A stretch of DNA of 64,000 nucleotides from Anisodus tanguticus. Lineage: Eukaryota > Streptophyta > Magnoliopsida > Solanales > Solanaceae. A program made the position numbers and the translations under genes. Positions 36,955 through 47,785 of the stretch are shown one piece after another (the first letter of the stretch is position 1; each line of letters begins with the position of its first letter). Location: NCBI GenBank assembly GCA_034509755.1, contig CM067561.1, forward strand, positions 7,258,646-7,322,645, in the 5' to 3' direction. The notes below the pieces were generated by a model. It saw only the letters and a list, made by a program, of their open reading frames with translations. It searched no databases and had not been told where the DNA came from.

Positions 36955-37897
36955 TATGCCTTGTTTGGAGACTTTGAAGTTTTCTAAAAATTTGGTAGCA
37001 CTTCCCCTTAAATCTTCCCAACAACAATTCAACTCCTCAATAATATATTCAATCAACGCACAGTACCAATAACTACAATTCAACCACTCCACAATAACAC
37101 TATTCCTCATAAGAACACAATCAACCCTCCCACTTAGAATTCCTCCAAAGTCATAAAAGAACACATAAAAATTCTTCAAAACTTGAATGCAATACTTACC
37201 TTATGGCGAGAGAGAGACTTCGGGTAATACTTCACTGCCACAAGTATTTAAGATTTGAAGAACTTATGGAATAATTTCTTGAAGGATTGGGATTTTAGGG
37301 TTTGTAAAGGGGAATTGGGGAGAGTGTGGATTTAGAATTAATGGAAGAATTGGGGAAAGAGAAGAGTTTTTGTGGTGCGAAAAGATTGTAATTTGAGATA
37401 CAATGAATTTTTTTTGGATTTTTGGGGTTGGAGAAAAGAAGAATAGAGAAGGGTTATGTGAATTGTATTTGGGGATAATGAGAAAAGTGTTTTTGTTTCT
37501 CGATTTTAACCTGGAATCCGGATGGGCGTTATGGCTCTTCCATTCAGCATCGCGGCACGATCACATATATCGTAGGCGTCGCGGCTCTTGTGTTGGGTGC
37601 CACGACGCTAAATCAACATAAAAAATCCTTTGCTAACTGCCTTCCGAGCGCCACGACGCTAATTCAACATATGGGGTTCTGACTTTTGGTGTTGATTTCA
37701 ACATCCCGCGTCACATTTTTATCCCAATGCTGGCTTATAATTCACTTAACATAAACACACATGGCAAGAAACAGCAAGACAATGAGATTGTTCAAAAAAA
37801 GATAAACAAAACATAATAAAATAACATAATTAAAATGTTGGGTTGCCTCGCAATAACGTTGTTGTTTAACGTCATTTAGCCGGACGTAGATCTCCTC
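36955..37897 (-). other. Spacer between integrase and 3' ORF, with possible splice donor
   Basis: No pol-type coding is seen. On the minus strand, just upstream of the 3' ORF, the sequence CATAAGGTAAGTATTGC (about 37189-37205) has a consensus 5' splice donor. Bases 37500-37700 contain several GCGTCGCGGCTC-like words also found in the leader at 44.38-44.50 kb. The stretch just after the integrase stop (GGGTTGCCTCGCAATAACG at 37840-37858) is AT/GC-mixed and non-coding. Confidence 0.45.
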
Positions 37898-39304
37898 TTA
37901 GGTGGGCTTCAAGATGATAATCGACTTGGCTAGATCACTAGAACCACCCACGTATGGCTTCAATCTTTGTCCGTTCACTTTGAATGGTGCACCATCCTTT
38001 CCTCGCACCTCGACTGAACCATATGGAAAAACTCTCTCAACAGTAAATGGACCCGACCATCTAGACTTCAACTTGCCTGGAAACAGCCTCAACCTCGAAT
38101 TGAATAGCAGTACCTGTTGTCCAGGTTGAAACTCATTTCGGACCAAGCTCTTGTCATTCAATGCTTTAGTGCGTTCCTCATAGATCTTGACATTCTCATA
38201 GGTTTCATTTCGAAACTCATCAAGCTCATTCAATTGTAGTAGCCTATTCTGCCCCGCAACACTCTCACCAAAATTCAGCTTCCTCATGGCCTAATATGCT
38301 CGATGCTCCAACTCTACTGGTAAGTGACATGCTTTTCCAAAAACCAACCGATAAGGAGACATTCCAATTGGAGTTTTGAATGCCGTCTTATAGGCCCGAA
38401 GCCCATCATCCAGTTTCTTAGACCAATTCTTTCTAGAACCATCCACCATCTTCTCAAGGATCCTCTTTACTTCTCTGTTTGAAATTTCATCTTGGCCATT
38501 TGATTGAGGATGATATGGCAAAGCAGTTCGGTAGTAGACTCCAGAACGAGCAAGTAGAGCATCAAGTTGCTTGTTACAAAAATGACTCTCTTCATCGCTA
38601 ATGAGAGCTCGGGGAGTACCAAACCTTGTGAATACGTGATTGTGCAGGAAGTTCAAGACGGTCTTACCATCATTTTCCTTAGTTTCTACTGCTTTGACCC
38701 GTTTGGACACATAATCCACTGCTAGCAGGATGTATTGATTGTTGAAGGACGGTGGAAAAGGGTCCATAAAATAAATGCCCCATACATCAAAGAGCTCGAC
38801 TTCTAGGATCCCAGTCAGTGGCATTTCATTCCTTCTTGAGATGTTCCCAGTGCGTTGACAACGATCACAGGCTTTCACAAAAGTATCAGCATCTTTGAAC
38901 AGTCCTGGCCAATAGAACCCATTTTGCAACACTTTAGCCGATGTGCTTGAAGCTCCAAAATGACCACCACATTGTAAAGTGTGACAATGAGTGAGAATTT
39001 GGTGCATTTCCTCCTCTGGTACACAACGTCTAATGACTTGATCAACACAGTGCCTATAAAGAATAGACTCCTCCCAATAGTAATGCTTTACCTCAGAATA
39101 GAACTTCTTCAATTATTGTCTTGTTGTCTCTGGGGGCACAATCTTAGCTGCAAGAAAATTAACAAAGTCAGCATGCCAAGGCACAATTGAACTGGCACTT
39201 ACCTCGAAAAGTTGCTCGTCTGGGAAGTGGTCATTAATCTGCACATCCTTGGCATTCTGGCTTTCTTCCACCTCAAGTTTTGACAGGTGATCTGCAACCA
39301 AATT
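37898..39304 (-). pseudogene. Gypsy integrase (Athila-like)
   Basis: This lies in one frame with the RNase H, interrupted by stops at 39302-39304, 39113-39115 and 38288-38290. The H-H-C-C zinc-binding region reads HCHTLQCGGH followed by CDRCQRTG. The core has the first acid in FDVWGIYFMDPFP, the second in ALISDEESHF, and the third in NGQDEISNREVKRIL. The family usually has DGGSHF, so both glycines have become glutamate. The C-terminal part contains KSRWSGPFTV, the GPF/Y module, and ends at 37898. The stop at 38288-38290 falls where relatives have tryptophan (AYWA). The catalytic triad remains but the protein is broken into pieces. Confidence 0.85.
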
Positions 39305-39837
39305 TTATGTTCCCTTCTTATCACGTATCTCCATGTCAAATTCTTGCAGTAACAACACCCATCGAATAATACAGGGTTTTGCATCCTTCTTTGTCATCAA
39401 GTACTTGATAACAACATGGTCAGTGTACACAATTACCTTGTTTCCAATGAGATATGGCCTGAATTTATCGAATACATATACTATGGCTAGAAACTCTTTC
39501 TCTGTTGTGGCATAATTCAATTGTGCATCATTAAGAGTTCTACTAGCAGAGTAAATGGACCGAAATACCTTATCAATTCGTTGCCCAAGAACTGCTCCCA
39601 CTGCATAATCACTAGCATCACATATCAATTTAAATGGAAGCTCCCAATCTGGTGCAATAACAATTAGTGCTGAAATTAACTTCTCCTTAAGTGCCTTGAA
39701 AGCATTTAGGCACTCTTCATTAAATTCAAACACAACACCATTCATCAACAAGGTTGAAAGAGGCTTTGAAATTTTTTAGAAGTCTTTAATGAATCTCCTG
39801 TAGAAACCAGCATGCCCAAGAAAACTTCTAACCCCTT
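39305..39837 (-). pseudogene. Gypsy RNase H and RT connection
   Basis: From about 39837 the frame reads VKGVRSFLGHAGFYRRFI, a stop, then a segment to 39751. It then stays open to 39305 with FKLICDASDYAVGAVLGQR (first acid), TEKEFLAIVYVFDKFRPYL (the glutamate helix) and VIVYTDHVVIKYL (third acid). This is the RT connection plus RNase H of gypsy elements. A frame shift separates it from the RT at about 39838-39900. The stop after RDKKGT precedes NLVADHLSKLE, which normally continues in frame to the integrase. Confidence 0.85.
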
Positions 39838-41091
39838 TCACTGACACTGGGGGTGGTAGATTTTCAATAGCAGAAATCTTACTCGGTCTACCTCAATGCC
39901 TTGGCTAGAAAATTTGTGGCCAAGAACAATACCTTTATTTACCATAAAGTGGCACTTCTCCCAGTTTAGAACGAGATTGGACTCTTCACACCGCTGTAGC
40001 ACTGCCTCCAAATGCTTCAAACATTCATCAAAAGATGACCCAAAAACTGAAAAATCATCCATGAAAATCTCAATAGTTCTCTCCACCATGTCAAAAAAGA
40101 TGGCCATCATACATCGTTGGAAAATAGCAGGAGCATTACAAAGTCCAAATGGCATCCTTCTGAAAGAAAATGTACCATAAGGATAAGTGAATGTCGTCTT
40201 CTCTTGATCTTCCGGTGAAATGGCAATCTGATGATACCCAGAATAACCATCTAAGAAGCAATAGAAGTTATGGTCTGCTAGTCTGTCAAGCATTTGATCC
40301 AGAAAAGGCAAGGGAAAATGGTATTTCCTTGTTGCCTTGTTCAACTTGCGATAATGAATGCAAATTCTCCATCCCGTCACAGTTCTAGACGGAATAAGCT
40401 CATTTCTCTCATTTTTCACCACAGTCATACCGCCCTTTTTAGGCACTACTTGCACTGGGCTCACCCATGCACTATCAGAAATAGGGTAAATTACCCCAGC
40501 ATCTAACCATTTCAAAATTTCTTTTCTCACCACTTCCTTCATAGTTGAGTTCAACCTTCTTTGAGTTTCAATTGAAGGTTTGCTCTCATCTTCTAAACAT
40601 ATTTTATGCATTACCGTAGAAGGGCTTATCTCTCTTATATCTGCCAATGTCCACCCAATAGAAAGCTTGTGAGCCCTTAAGACTCTCAATAATTTTTCCA
40701 CTTCCACATTAGACAGAGAAGCAGATACAATCACCGGTAAAGTTTCATTCTCACCCAGATACATGTAGTGAAGATGTTCTGGCAGAGTCATCAATTCTAA
40801 CGTTGGAGGTTTCTCTATGGAAGGCGATGGTCTTTCTGGAAATTTCCCCAACTTCTCATATTTCTTTCTATAAAATGGCTCATAAGAATTCACTCACCTG
40901 ACATAATCCACAAGCTCGACATCATCATTGTCATCTTCCTCACCTTGTGTCAGTGTCGCCTCAAGAATGTCAGTAGTCATGTTCTTTTCAAAAACAACTC
41001 CCTCAATCACATCAATTGAGAAACAATTGTCACTTGCTCTAGGATACGATATCGACTTGAATACATTGAAGACCACCTCTTCGCCCTGCAC
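39838..41091 (-). pseudogene. Gypsy reverse transcriptase with upstream linker
   Basis: A linker (41091-40894) precedes the RT, and one stop separates them. The RT frame 40893-39838 shows WVSPVQVVPKKGGMTV, WRICIHYRKLNKATRK, FLDGYSGYHQI, FRRMPFGLCNAPAIFQRCM, and the catalytic FMDDFSVFG. The family motif is Y/F-x-D-D, so the active-site aspartates are intact. Length is normal for the palm and fingers, but the C-terminal end runs out of frame at about 39900. The FMDDFS variant is typical of Athila-type elements. Confidence 0.88.
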
Positions 41092-41816
41092 TCAAAGTTT
41101 CAACTCACCTTTCTGAACATCTATAAGTGCTTGCCCCATGGCTAAAAATGGTCTCCCAAGAATTATGGGCACATCAGCATCCTCCTCCATGTCAAGGAAA
41201 ATAAAATCAGTATGAAAAATGAATTTGTCCACTTTAACTAGCACATCTTCAATGATACCTCGTGGATGCTTGATCGAACGATCTACTAACTGCAAGGTAA
41301 CAGTTGTAGGCCTAGCTTCACCAAAACCAAGTCTATGAAACACAGATAAGGACATCAAGTTGATACTTTCCCCCAAATCACACAACGCATGCTGGCATTC
41401 AAAATTCCCGATAGTGTAGGGAATAGTGAAGCTCCCTGGATCTCTCAACTTCTGGGGAAGCTTCTTTTGCAAAATGGCGCTGCACTCTTCAGTTAACGCC
41501 ACAGTCTCATAATCTCCCATTTTCTCTTTTTAGAGAGAATTTCATTCATGAATTTGACATAACTGGGCATTTTCTCTAAGGCTTTAGCAAAGAGAATATT
41601 TATGTGCAGCTTCTTGAATATTTCTAAAAACTTAGAAAATTGTTTATCCAAAAAAATTTGTCTAAGCCTCTGCCGGTACAGAATTCTGATATGAGGCTCA
41701 TTACTCACTGCTGGTGGTGCCTTTTCCACCGTGGGGTGGTCTTCAGTAACCCCATCCTTCTCTGAATTAGATGTCTCACTCAATTTGTTTGTCTTCTCCG
41801 CAGATGGTAGGTGCAA
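41092..41816 (-). pseudogene. Gypsy aspartic protease and gag-pol linker
   Basis: Two overlapping frames (41816-41493 and 41520-41092) form the segment. The first gives KFLEIFKKLHINILFAKALE and YVKFMNEILSKKRKW. The second gives LRDPGSFTIPYTIGNFE, then CDLGESINLMSLSVFHRLG, and ends with VPIILGRPFLA. The protease active site in related elements is D-L-G-A-S; here it is D-L-G-E-S, so the residue after the glycine is changed. ILGRPF is the second conserved protease block. The frame shift near 41500 breaks the polyprotein. Confidence 0.8.
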
Positions 41817-42086
41817 CTAGTTCAACTTGCTTACCGCTTCTCAAATGTATAGCCTGACATTGCTCCTTCGGATTTACAATAGTATTGCTAGGGAGATTCC
41901 CCTGCGATCTGTTGTTTAACATATTTGCTAGCTAACCCACTTGTGCTTCCAGGTTTTGGATAGAAGATCTCATTTCGGTCATGAACTGAGTCTGGGAATT
42001 GGTGAGAGTCAACAAGGTTGTTTGCAATTCATTGGGTTCAGCTTGTTGAACTTGTGGTTTGGGCTGCTGAAACGACTAAGCTTGAC

Positions 42087-43324
42087 TCATGGGCTGTTGT
42101 TGATTGTTTTGTTGATACTGCCCTTGGAATTGTGGCTGCTAGTTCTGATATTGCCCTTGAAACTGTGACTGTTGGCCTTGGTCGTTCCTCCATGAAAAGT
42201 TAGGGTGATTCCTCCACCTAGGATTATAAGTGTTGGAGAATGGATTGTTGTAGGGCCTCGAAAAATTCCCAACTGCTTGAACCTGAGCTTAATCCATAGG
42301 TACATTGTTGGGATTTACTGTTGTGCAATGATCAAAAGTATGTGGTCCTCCATAAATTTCACAAACCATTTGCATCTGAACAACATTTGCGGACACAGTA
42401 TTCTGTTACAATTGCTTTGTCAAGGAAGCAACTTGAGCAGTTAACGCAGTGATGACATCTAACTCATGAACTCCAGCCACCTTTCTGTTGTTCGTAGGTA
42501 TTTCATCGGACCACTAATGGTTATTTGTTGCCATATCTTCCAACATCTCATACGCCTCATTAGCACTCTTGCTCATGAATGTACCTCCAACAGCAGCATC
42601 AATTATGGTACGGGTCATACCACACAACCCATTGTAAAAATTATGGACTAACATCCACTGCTCAAGTCCATGATGAGGACATTTCCTTTGCAACTCTTTG
42701 AATCTTTCCAAGCATCATATAGAGATTCTCCTTCCAGTTGATAGAATTTGTTTAGTTCTCCCCTTAGCTTAGTAGGATTTGATGGAGGGAAGAATTTTGC
42801 AAGAAACTTCTGAGCCAGGTCTTGTCACGTAGTGATGGAGTTAGCTTGCAGAGAGTTCAACCAGCTTTTGGCTCGGTCCCTTAGTGAGAATGGGAAGAGC
42901 CTCAATCTAATGGTGTCATCAGTCACACTATTGTATTTGAATGTTGCACATAACTCCAAGAAATTGGCCAAGTGCATATGTGGATCTTCAGAGGGCAAAC
43001 CCCCAAACTGAGCTGTGTTTTGGACTATCTGCAGGATTGCTAGCTTAATCTCGAAATTATTTGCCTCTACAGCTGGTGGTCTTATACAAGTCTGCACTTC
43101 TGTTATGGTTGGAAGTATATAATCCCGTAAGCTTCTTATAGCGGGATTCTGAGCTTGCTCCTGCACCATTACTGGCACCCTCTATTCAACGCATCATTAT
43201 TTTGACGATTTTTCGTAGCCTCGATTGAAATACCAGCTCTCTTGTTTCTTCGATTCTGCTTGCATACTTTCTCAATCTCAGGATTTAGAGGAACAAGGTT
43301 GTCTGCTCCTTTCCTACTTCGCAT
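42087..43324 (-). pseudogene. Gypsy gag (Athila-like), fragmented
   Basis: The likely start is the ATG at 43324 (MRSRKGADNLVPLNPEIEK). The frame shifts near 43180, then MPVMVQEQAQNPAIRS leads into FEIKLAILQIVQNTAQFGGL, PHMHLANFLELCATFK, and LFPFSLRDRAKSWLNSL, the retrotransposon gag core. After a further shift come ERFKELQRKCPHHGLEQW and NFYNGLCGMTRTIIDAAVGG (42711-42514). A Gln/Asn/Tyr-rich tail follows in broken frames to about 42087. At least four stops or shifts are present. Confidence 0.8.
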
Positions 43325-43449
43325 ATACCAAAGCTACCTGAAAATGATCACAAACACTGCACGTAGAAAAAAAATAAAAAAAAATATTAATAATAACAAA
43401 ATGTGTTCTAGAAGCAACCAAATTAGAAAAAGATTAATTATTATGATAT

Positions 43450-44760
43450 TGATAGTGCCCGGCAAATTTTCTAGATGCTACGCAAGTGTACGTATCGCAA
43501 TTTGTAATAAATTTCGGTAAGACCGAGTATCGTCCACTGAGATTGATTTATCAAGTACCAATTAACTAATCTTTAGTTTCTATTTGGCTAACGAATATAA
43601 GTGATGATTTCTAACTAAAGAATTAAAAAACTAACATGAATTTCTAGAATAAAATAGCAATGAAAACACACGAGGTTTAATTCAGTAATGAAGGAATTAG
43701 GGTTTCCAATCTCCTCAACTTTCCACTCTATCATTCATTAATGCAAGACTAACGATTCTTCTTCTTATTAAGATAGCAGGTTAACTGGGATGTTCTATAT
43801 TCCGGTTAGGACATATAAAAACTCAACCTAAGTGAGAACTTTCTATATTTCTATGATAAGTTCGACCACATAGGAGGATTAAGATCAATAACCTACAACG
43901 CTATACAGACAGTCGTGATACTCTCATTCAAGATTAAACCTATGTCTAATCAACTATAGCATATTCAAATTTTCCTTTTCAGATCTCAATTTGAGCTCAT
44001 ATAGATAATGAAAACTAAAGGCCAATTAATTCTCATTCAATAACTGCAAGTTGAATAGATCTTAATAGATGAAGAAGAACATCAACAATGCATTAATTCA
44101 TAATAGAGTTTCAAGTGATTCAACGAAAAACCCTAATAAAGTAATTAGCTCCTAGACATGCTAAGAAAACTAATTAACTTAATATCCAACATAAACTGAA
44201 TAAAGTAAAGAAAATGAAAAGAACTTGAACAATAGATGTCTGTAATGGCTTCTTGTCTCTTGCTTATTGCCTCCAAAGTGTTATATCCTTTCAGAAAAAC
44301 ATTTCCCCCAATATTTATCACAAAAAAACCCCAGAATAGACTTTTTTGCCCTTGTTAAATTTAGGTTTTTCGCTGCCCTGACGTCGTCGGCGCCGCGACT
44401 TAGCTATTAGAGCGCCACAACGCTAATTCGCTTCTGAAAGTCGCTCACTTTCTTCCAGTGGGGAGCCGCGACGCTAATGTTGGGTGTCGCGGCTCTTCAG
44501 CGTTCTTTGTCCGGAATTTGTTTAGACTGCTTTCCGAGCTTCCCAAGGCTTCTTTGACTTATTTCTTATGGCCAGGTATACATTGTTATCCTCAATGACC
44601 TCCTATTTCCGTTGAATTCGCCTTATCCTTTTCTGAATCGCTGAGAACCTGAAAAACACAACACAACACGCATAATACTGCACAAAACAACTAAAAGACA
44701 AACAAAAGACTCCTTAAAACACACTCTAAAACAATACTCAAATCTACCTAACATATGTCA
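43450..44760 (-). repeat. 5' LTR/leader of the Athila-like element
   Basis: The region is non-coding. On the minus strand it starts TGACATATGTTAGG, contains a GCGTCGCGGCTC-rich stretch at 44380-44500, a weak TATA-like GATAAATATTGG near 44320, and near its end CTCGGTCTTACCGAAATTTA and CGTACACTTGCG. These resemble the ends of Athila-type LTRs. The expected primer-binding site after it is degraded (AAATTTGCCGGGCAC). No matching 3' LTR is in the window, so the LTR call rests on position and motifs only. Confidence 0.55.
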
Positions 44761-46254
44761 AGCATGAACAATAGCATAACATGGATATAACAATAAATTG
44801 AAACATAAACAGCCGATAGTAACAGCTATCAGCAATAGCTGACAACAACAGCCGACAGAAATAGCCGACCTATAGTAAATGCCTTTAAGGGCCATAATAT
44901 GCATAAGTGTCATGTATGTGCAGAATGCGGTATACATATATATTGGCCTCATCGGACATCTACCTTCCCATAACATACATACATATATATTGACCCTTCA
45001 TCAGGCATCTTCCTTTTCATAACAATCTATGTGGGCATCATATCATTTCGGCCTCTGTGGCATCATTTCATTTCCATATCCCAACTGATCAGGTGGTCTG
45101 CGTATCCCATTTTCCATCCCCAAAATATAGTCCAGTGTAATACATGAGTAAAATGCATGAATGACAGTAAAACATTCTAAACTTATCGGATGACATAATA
45201 TCCTTATACCTTTGGCTAATATTGGGAATATTAACATCTTTCTCATATACCTCAATAAGGATTTTGGGACATATTTAGACATGCTTTTAACATAGGAATA
45301 AATAACATGAACATTCTTAACTACTAAGAGTAGAATAATTTAATGGAATAATATCACGGTTACGTTTCGTTACATGAAACATGCCAAAAGAAAGAAGAAT
45401 TTGCCTTAACATACCTTTAGTGTATATTCTAACGACTTCAACGAACTTGATCTTCTCTACTTGTTAATCTCAATAAGTAAAAGGAAAACCTTGCTTGCAC
45501 ACTTGAGCTCTTAAAATTCTTGTTGACAAATTACAATTTTTCTCCCCAAAATAGTGGGGCCAAGAGTTGCCAAAAGGAACTATAAAATCGTGAGCAATTT
45601 CCTCAAATGGTTTATCAAAAGGATCAAGAGTTTGTTGAAAATATTTGATTTCTTCTCCATAGTCACGTTGCCCTCCCAAAGTGAGTAAAAATCGCTGGAA
45701 ATTTATTCTTTTCAATGAAATTCTTCCAACTAAAATTGTTAATACACGTTTTGTAATTGCCTCCAAATGAAGTTGTCCCAAAGTGAAATTCCTTGCTGGC
45801 ACATTCTTATCTTAAATGACCATACACTAGACACATAAGCCTAGTAATGCATAGTCATATTGGTTGCTGATTGTGGTAGTCCCACGTGAGACCGACAACC
45901 ATGTCATTGTCTCCCACTAATTTTCCCAAATTATAATCTTTGTTTCCCACTTAACTAAGTCATGATCTCAAATTATTTACATATAAAATTAATATTCCTA
46001 AAACACTTCATTTACTCATTATCATAATCATGTGGTATAACTCTAGTCCATGACCTCTTTATAAATACACCAAATATTATTACTAGTCATCGTTGTCACT
46101 TCCTTTTTAACTACTTAAATTATTTCGGGACCGCATCCTTTTATATACTAAGCTCTTGATGTGAATACCTCAATATAACCAATTCCTCAGCCTCAAGTCT
46201 ACTTTGCATACGTCTAGCTGTTCAAAGCATCGCCCGAAATTACGGGATGTTACA
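44761..46254 (-). repeat. Chromovirus 3' LTR, outer end missing
   Basis: On the minus strand it begins TGTAACATCCCGTAATTTCG at 46254, directly after the polypurine tract, and aligns with 51695-53170 of the other copy from 46208 downward. It contains CAGCTATTGCTGA-type short repeats near 44830 and a TATTTATAAAGAGG box near 46065. About 360 bp of the LTR 3' end are absent at 44760. Confidence 0.85.
45842..46254 (-). other. Upstream third of the 3' LTR
   Basis: Non-coding; it holds the LTR start and the probable TATA-like region. The same order of sequence is seen at 52804-53170 in the 5' LTR, ending at CTACTTTGCA where the latter is cut. Confidence 0.5.
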
Positions 46255-46270
46255 TCCTTCCCCCCTTAGA
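46255..46270 (-). promoter_or_regulatory. Polypurine tract of the chromovirus
   Basis: The minus strand reads TCTAAGGGGGGAAGGA immediately before the LTR start TGTAACATCC. A purine run in this place primes plus-strand DNA synthesis in LTR retrotransposons. Confidence 0.8.
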
Positions 46271-46439
46271 AACATTCGTCCTCGAATGTTGGGGTGACGT
46301 ATCTAATTCCCATCACTTAGCCCGAAAATACAACTATATTACCCTTTTTTTCACAAGGCCATATAATATAGCACACATCATTACATTTGACCTCACATGG
46401 TCCTCAAGCATTATTTATAATAATCTAAAATAGAACTCA

Positions 46440-46700
46440 CCTTATTCTTCTCTCGGAACCTCGGCGTTGGTCTGAAATAGGTAAGGATTTTTGTATTCCA
46501 TCTCCTCTTCCGCTTCCCACGTCATTTTATCTACATTCTTATTTCACCACAGAACTTTCACGGAGTCTATTTCTTTAGTCCTCAACTTGCGGACTTGTTG
46601 ATCTAAGATAACAATAGGAATCTCTTCATATTGGTCCTATGTAACCTTCACATCGTCAATTGGTACAATTTCAGGAAGGATTCCCAACACATATTCTTAG
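46440..46700 (-). pseudogene. Chromodomain tail of the chromovirus integrase
   Basis: Downstream of the integrase GPY module the minus strand reads EEIPIVILDQQVRKLRTKEI, then DSVKVLW, a stop, then NKNVDKMTWEAEEEMEYKNP and YLF. This pattern (ILDRQVRKLR, VKVLWRN, TWE-E, YPxLF) is the C-terminal chromodomain of Tekay/Del-type chromoviruses, thought to steer integration toward heterochromatin marks. One stop sits where relatives have arginine. Confidence 0.75.
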
Positions 46701-47785
46701 CACGAAAACATGGAAATCGGATGAACAAGCTCTAACTCCAAAGGCAAGTCCAATTCGTAAGCTACTTGGCTGATTCGTCGAATTATGCAATATGGCCCAA
46801 TATACCTTGAATTGAGTTGTCCCTTTCTCCCAAACCTCATTACTCCCTTTACAGGAGAGATCTTGACCCAATCATCCACTTGGAACTCTAAGTCTCGTCG
46901 TCGCACATCTGAATACGACTTTCGACGGCTATGAGCGGTTAACAACCGTTCTAGGATAATCTTCACATTCTCTATAGCTTGGTGCATGACATCAGGCCCA
47001 AATAATTTTGATTCGCCTACTTCGAACCATCCGATAGGAAACCTATATTTCCGTCCATATAACGCCTCGTATGGAACCATTTTAATGCTAGCATGATAAC
47101 TGTTATTGCACGCAAACTCAATACGGGGTAAATGATCATCCCAACTTCCCTAAAGTCCAATACACAAGCTTGTAGCATGTCCTCGAGCATCCGAATTTTA
47201 CGTTCGACTTTCCCGTCTGTCTGAGGATGGAAAGTTGTGCTAGGATTAACTCGGGTACCTAAACCTTTCTGAAATGATTTCCAGAAGTTAGCTGTGAGTT
47301 GTGCACCCCGGTCATATATAATAGAACTAGGCATATCATAAAGGCGAGCAATCTCCTTAACGTACAACTTGCGTAGTCCTCGACTGCGTATGTAGTTTTG
47401 ACCGCTAGAAAATGAGCTGATTTGGTCAGTCTATCAACAATCACCCAAATGGAATCAAACTTAAGATAAGGTGAGGTTCACTCGTAATGAAATCAATATT
47501 AATTATTTCCCATTTCCACATTGGGATTTCAATGTTCTGTGTCAAGCCACCAGACTTTTGGTGCTCTGCTTTTACTTACTGACAATTAGGACACTGAGCT
47601 ACAAACTCCGCAATGCTTCTCTTCATGTCGTTCCACCAATAGATACCCTTGAGATCATGATACATCTTAGTAGATCCAGAGTGAATGGAATATTGTGAGC
47701 AAAGGACCTCCATCATTGTCTTGTCTCGTAATCTTGCTACATTGGGAATACTTAAATGGACCTTCCACCTGGTTCCCTCTCCCAC
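46697..47785 (-). pseudogene. Chromovirus integrase core
   Basis: A zinc-binding region reads SIHSGSTKMYHDLKGIYWW followed by CPNC (47785-47576). The core then runs through IPMWKWEIINIDFI (first acid), SSIIYDRGAQLTANFWKSFQ (second acid, normally SDRGAQF), and HPQTDGKVERKIRMLEDMLQ (third acid). Then come YEALYGRKYRFPIGWFEVGE and RYIGPYCIIRRISQVAYEL, the GPY module. The core is spread over all three frames with several stops. Domain order and the GRKYRFPIGWFEVGE block are characteristic of Tekay-like chromoviruses. Confidence 0.85.

Larger units (their letters stand above)
35738..44760 (-). mobile_element. Athila-like Ty3/gypsy retrotransposon, 3'-truncated and decayed
   Basis: Minus-strand order is 5' LTR/leader (44760 to ~43450), gag, protease, reverse transcriptase, RNase H, integrase, a ~0.9-kb spacer and an extra 3' ORF. 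This is gypsy order (integrase last). The FMDDFSVFG RT box and an extra ORF between pol and the 3' end fit the Athila/Tat side of the family. The 3' LTR is missing because the array joint at 35737 cuts the element. The upper edge ends ...TATGTCA on the plus strand, so on the minus strand the element would start TGACATATG. That point lies inside the LTR of the neighbouring chromovirus, consistent with insertion there. Every domain has stops or shifts. Confidence 0.8.

Noticed and set aside
37898..43324. Possible integrated plant pararetrovirus
   Set aside because: Integrase is present after RNase H, and there is no movement or coat protein region, so the element is a gypsy retrotransposon.
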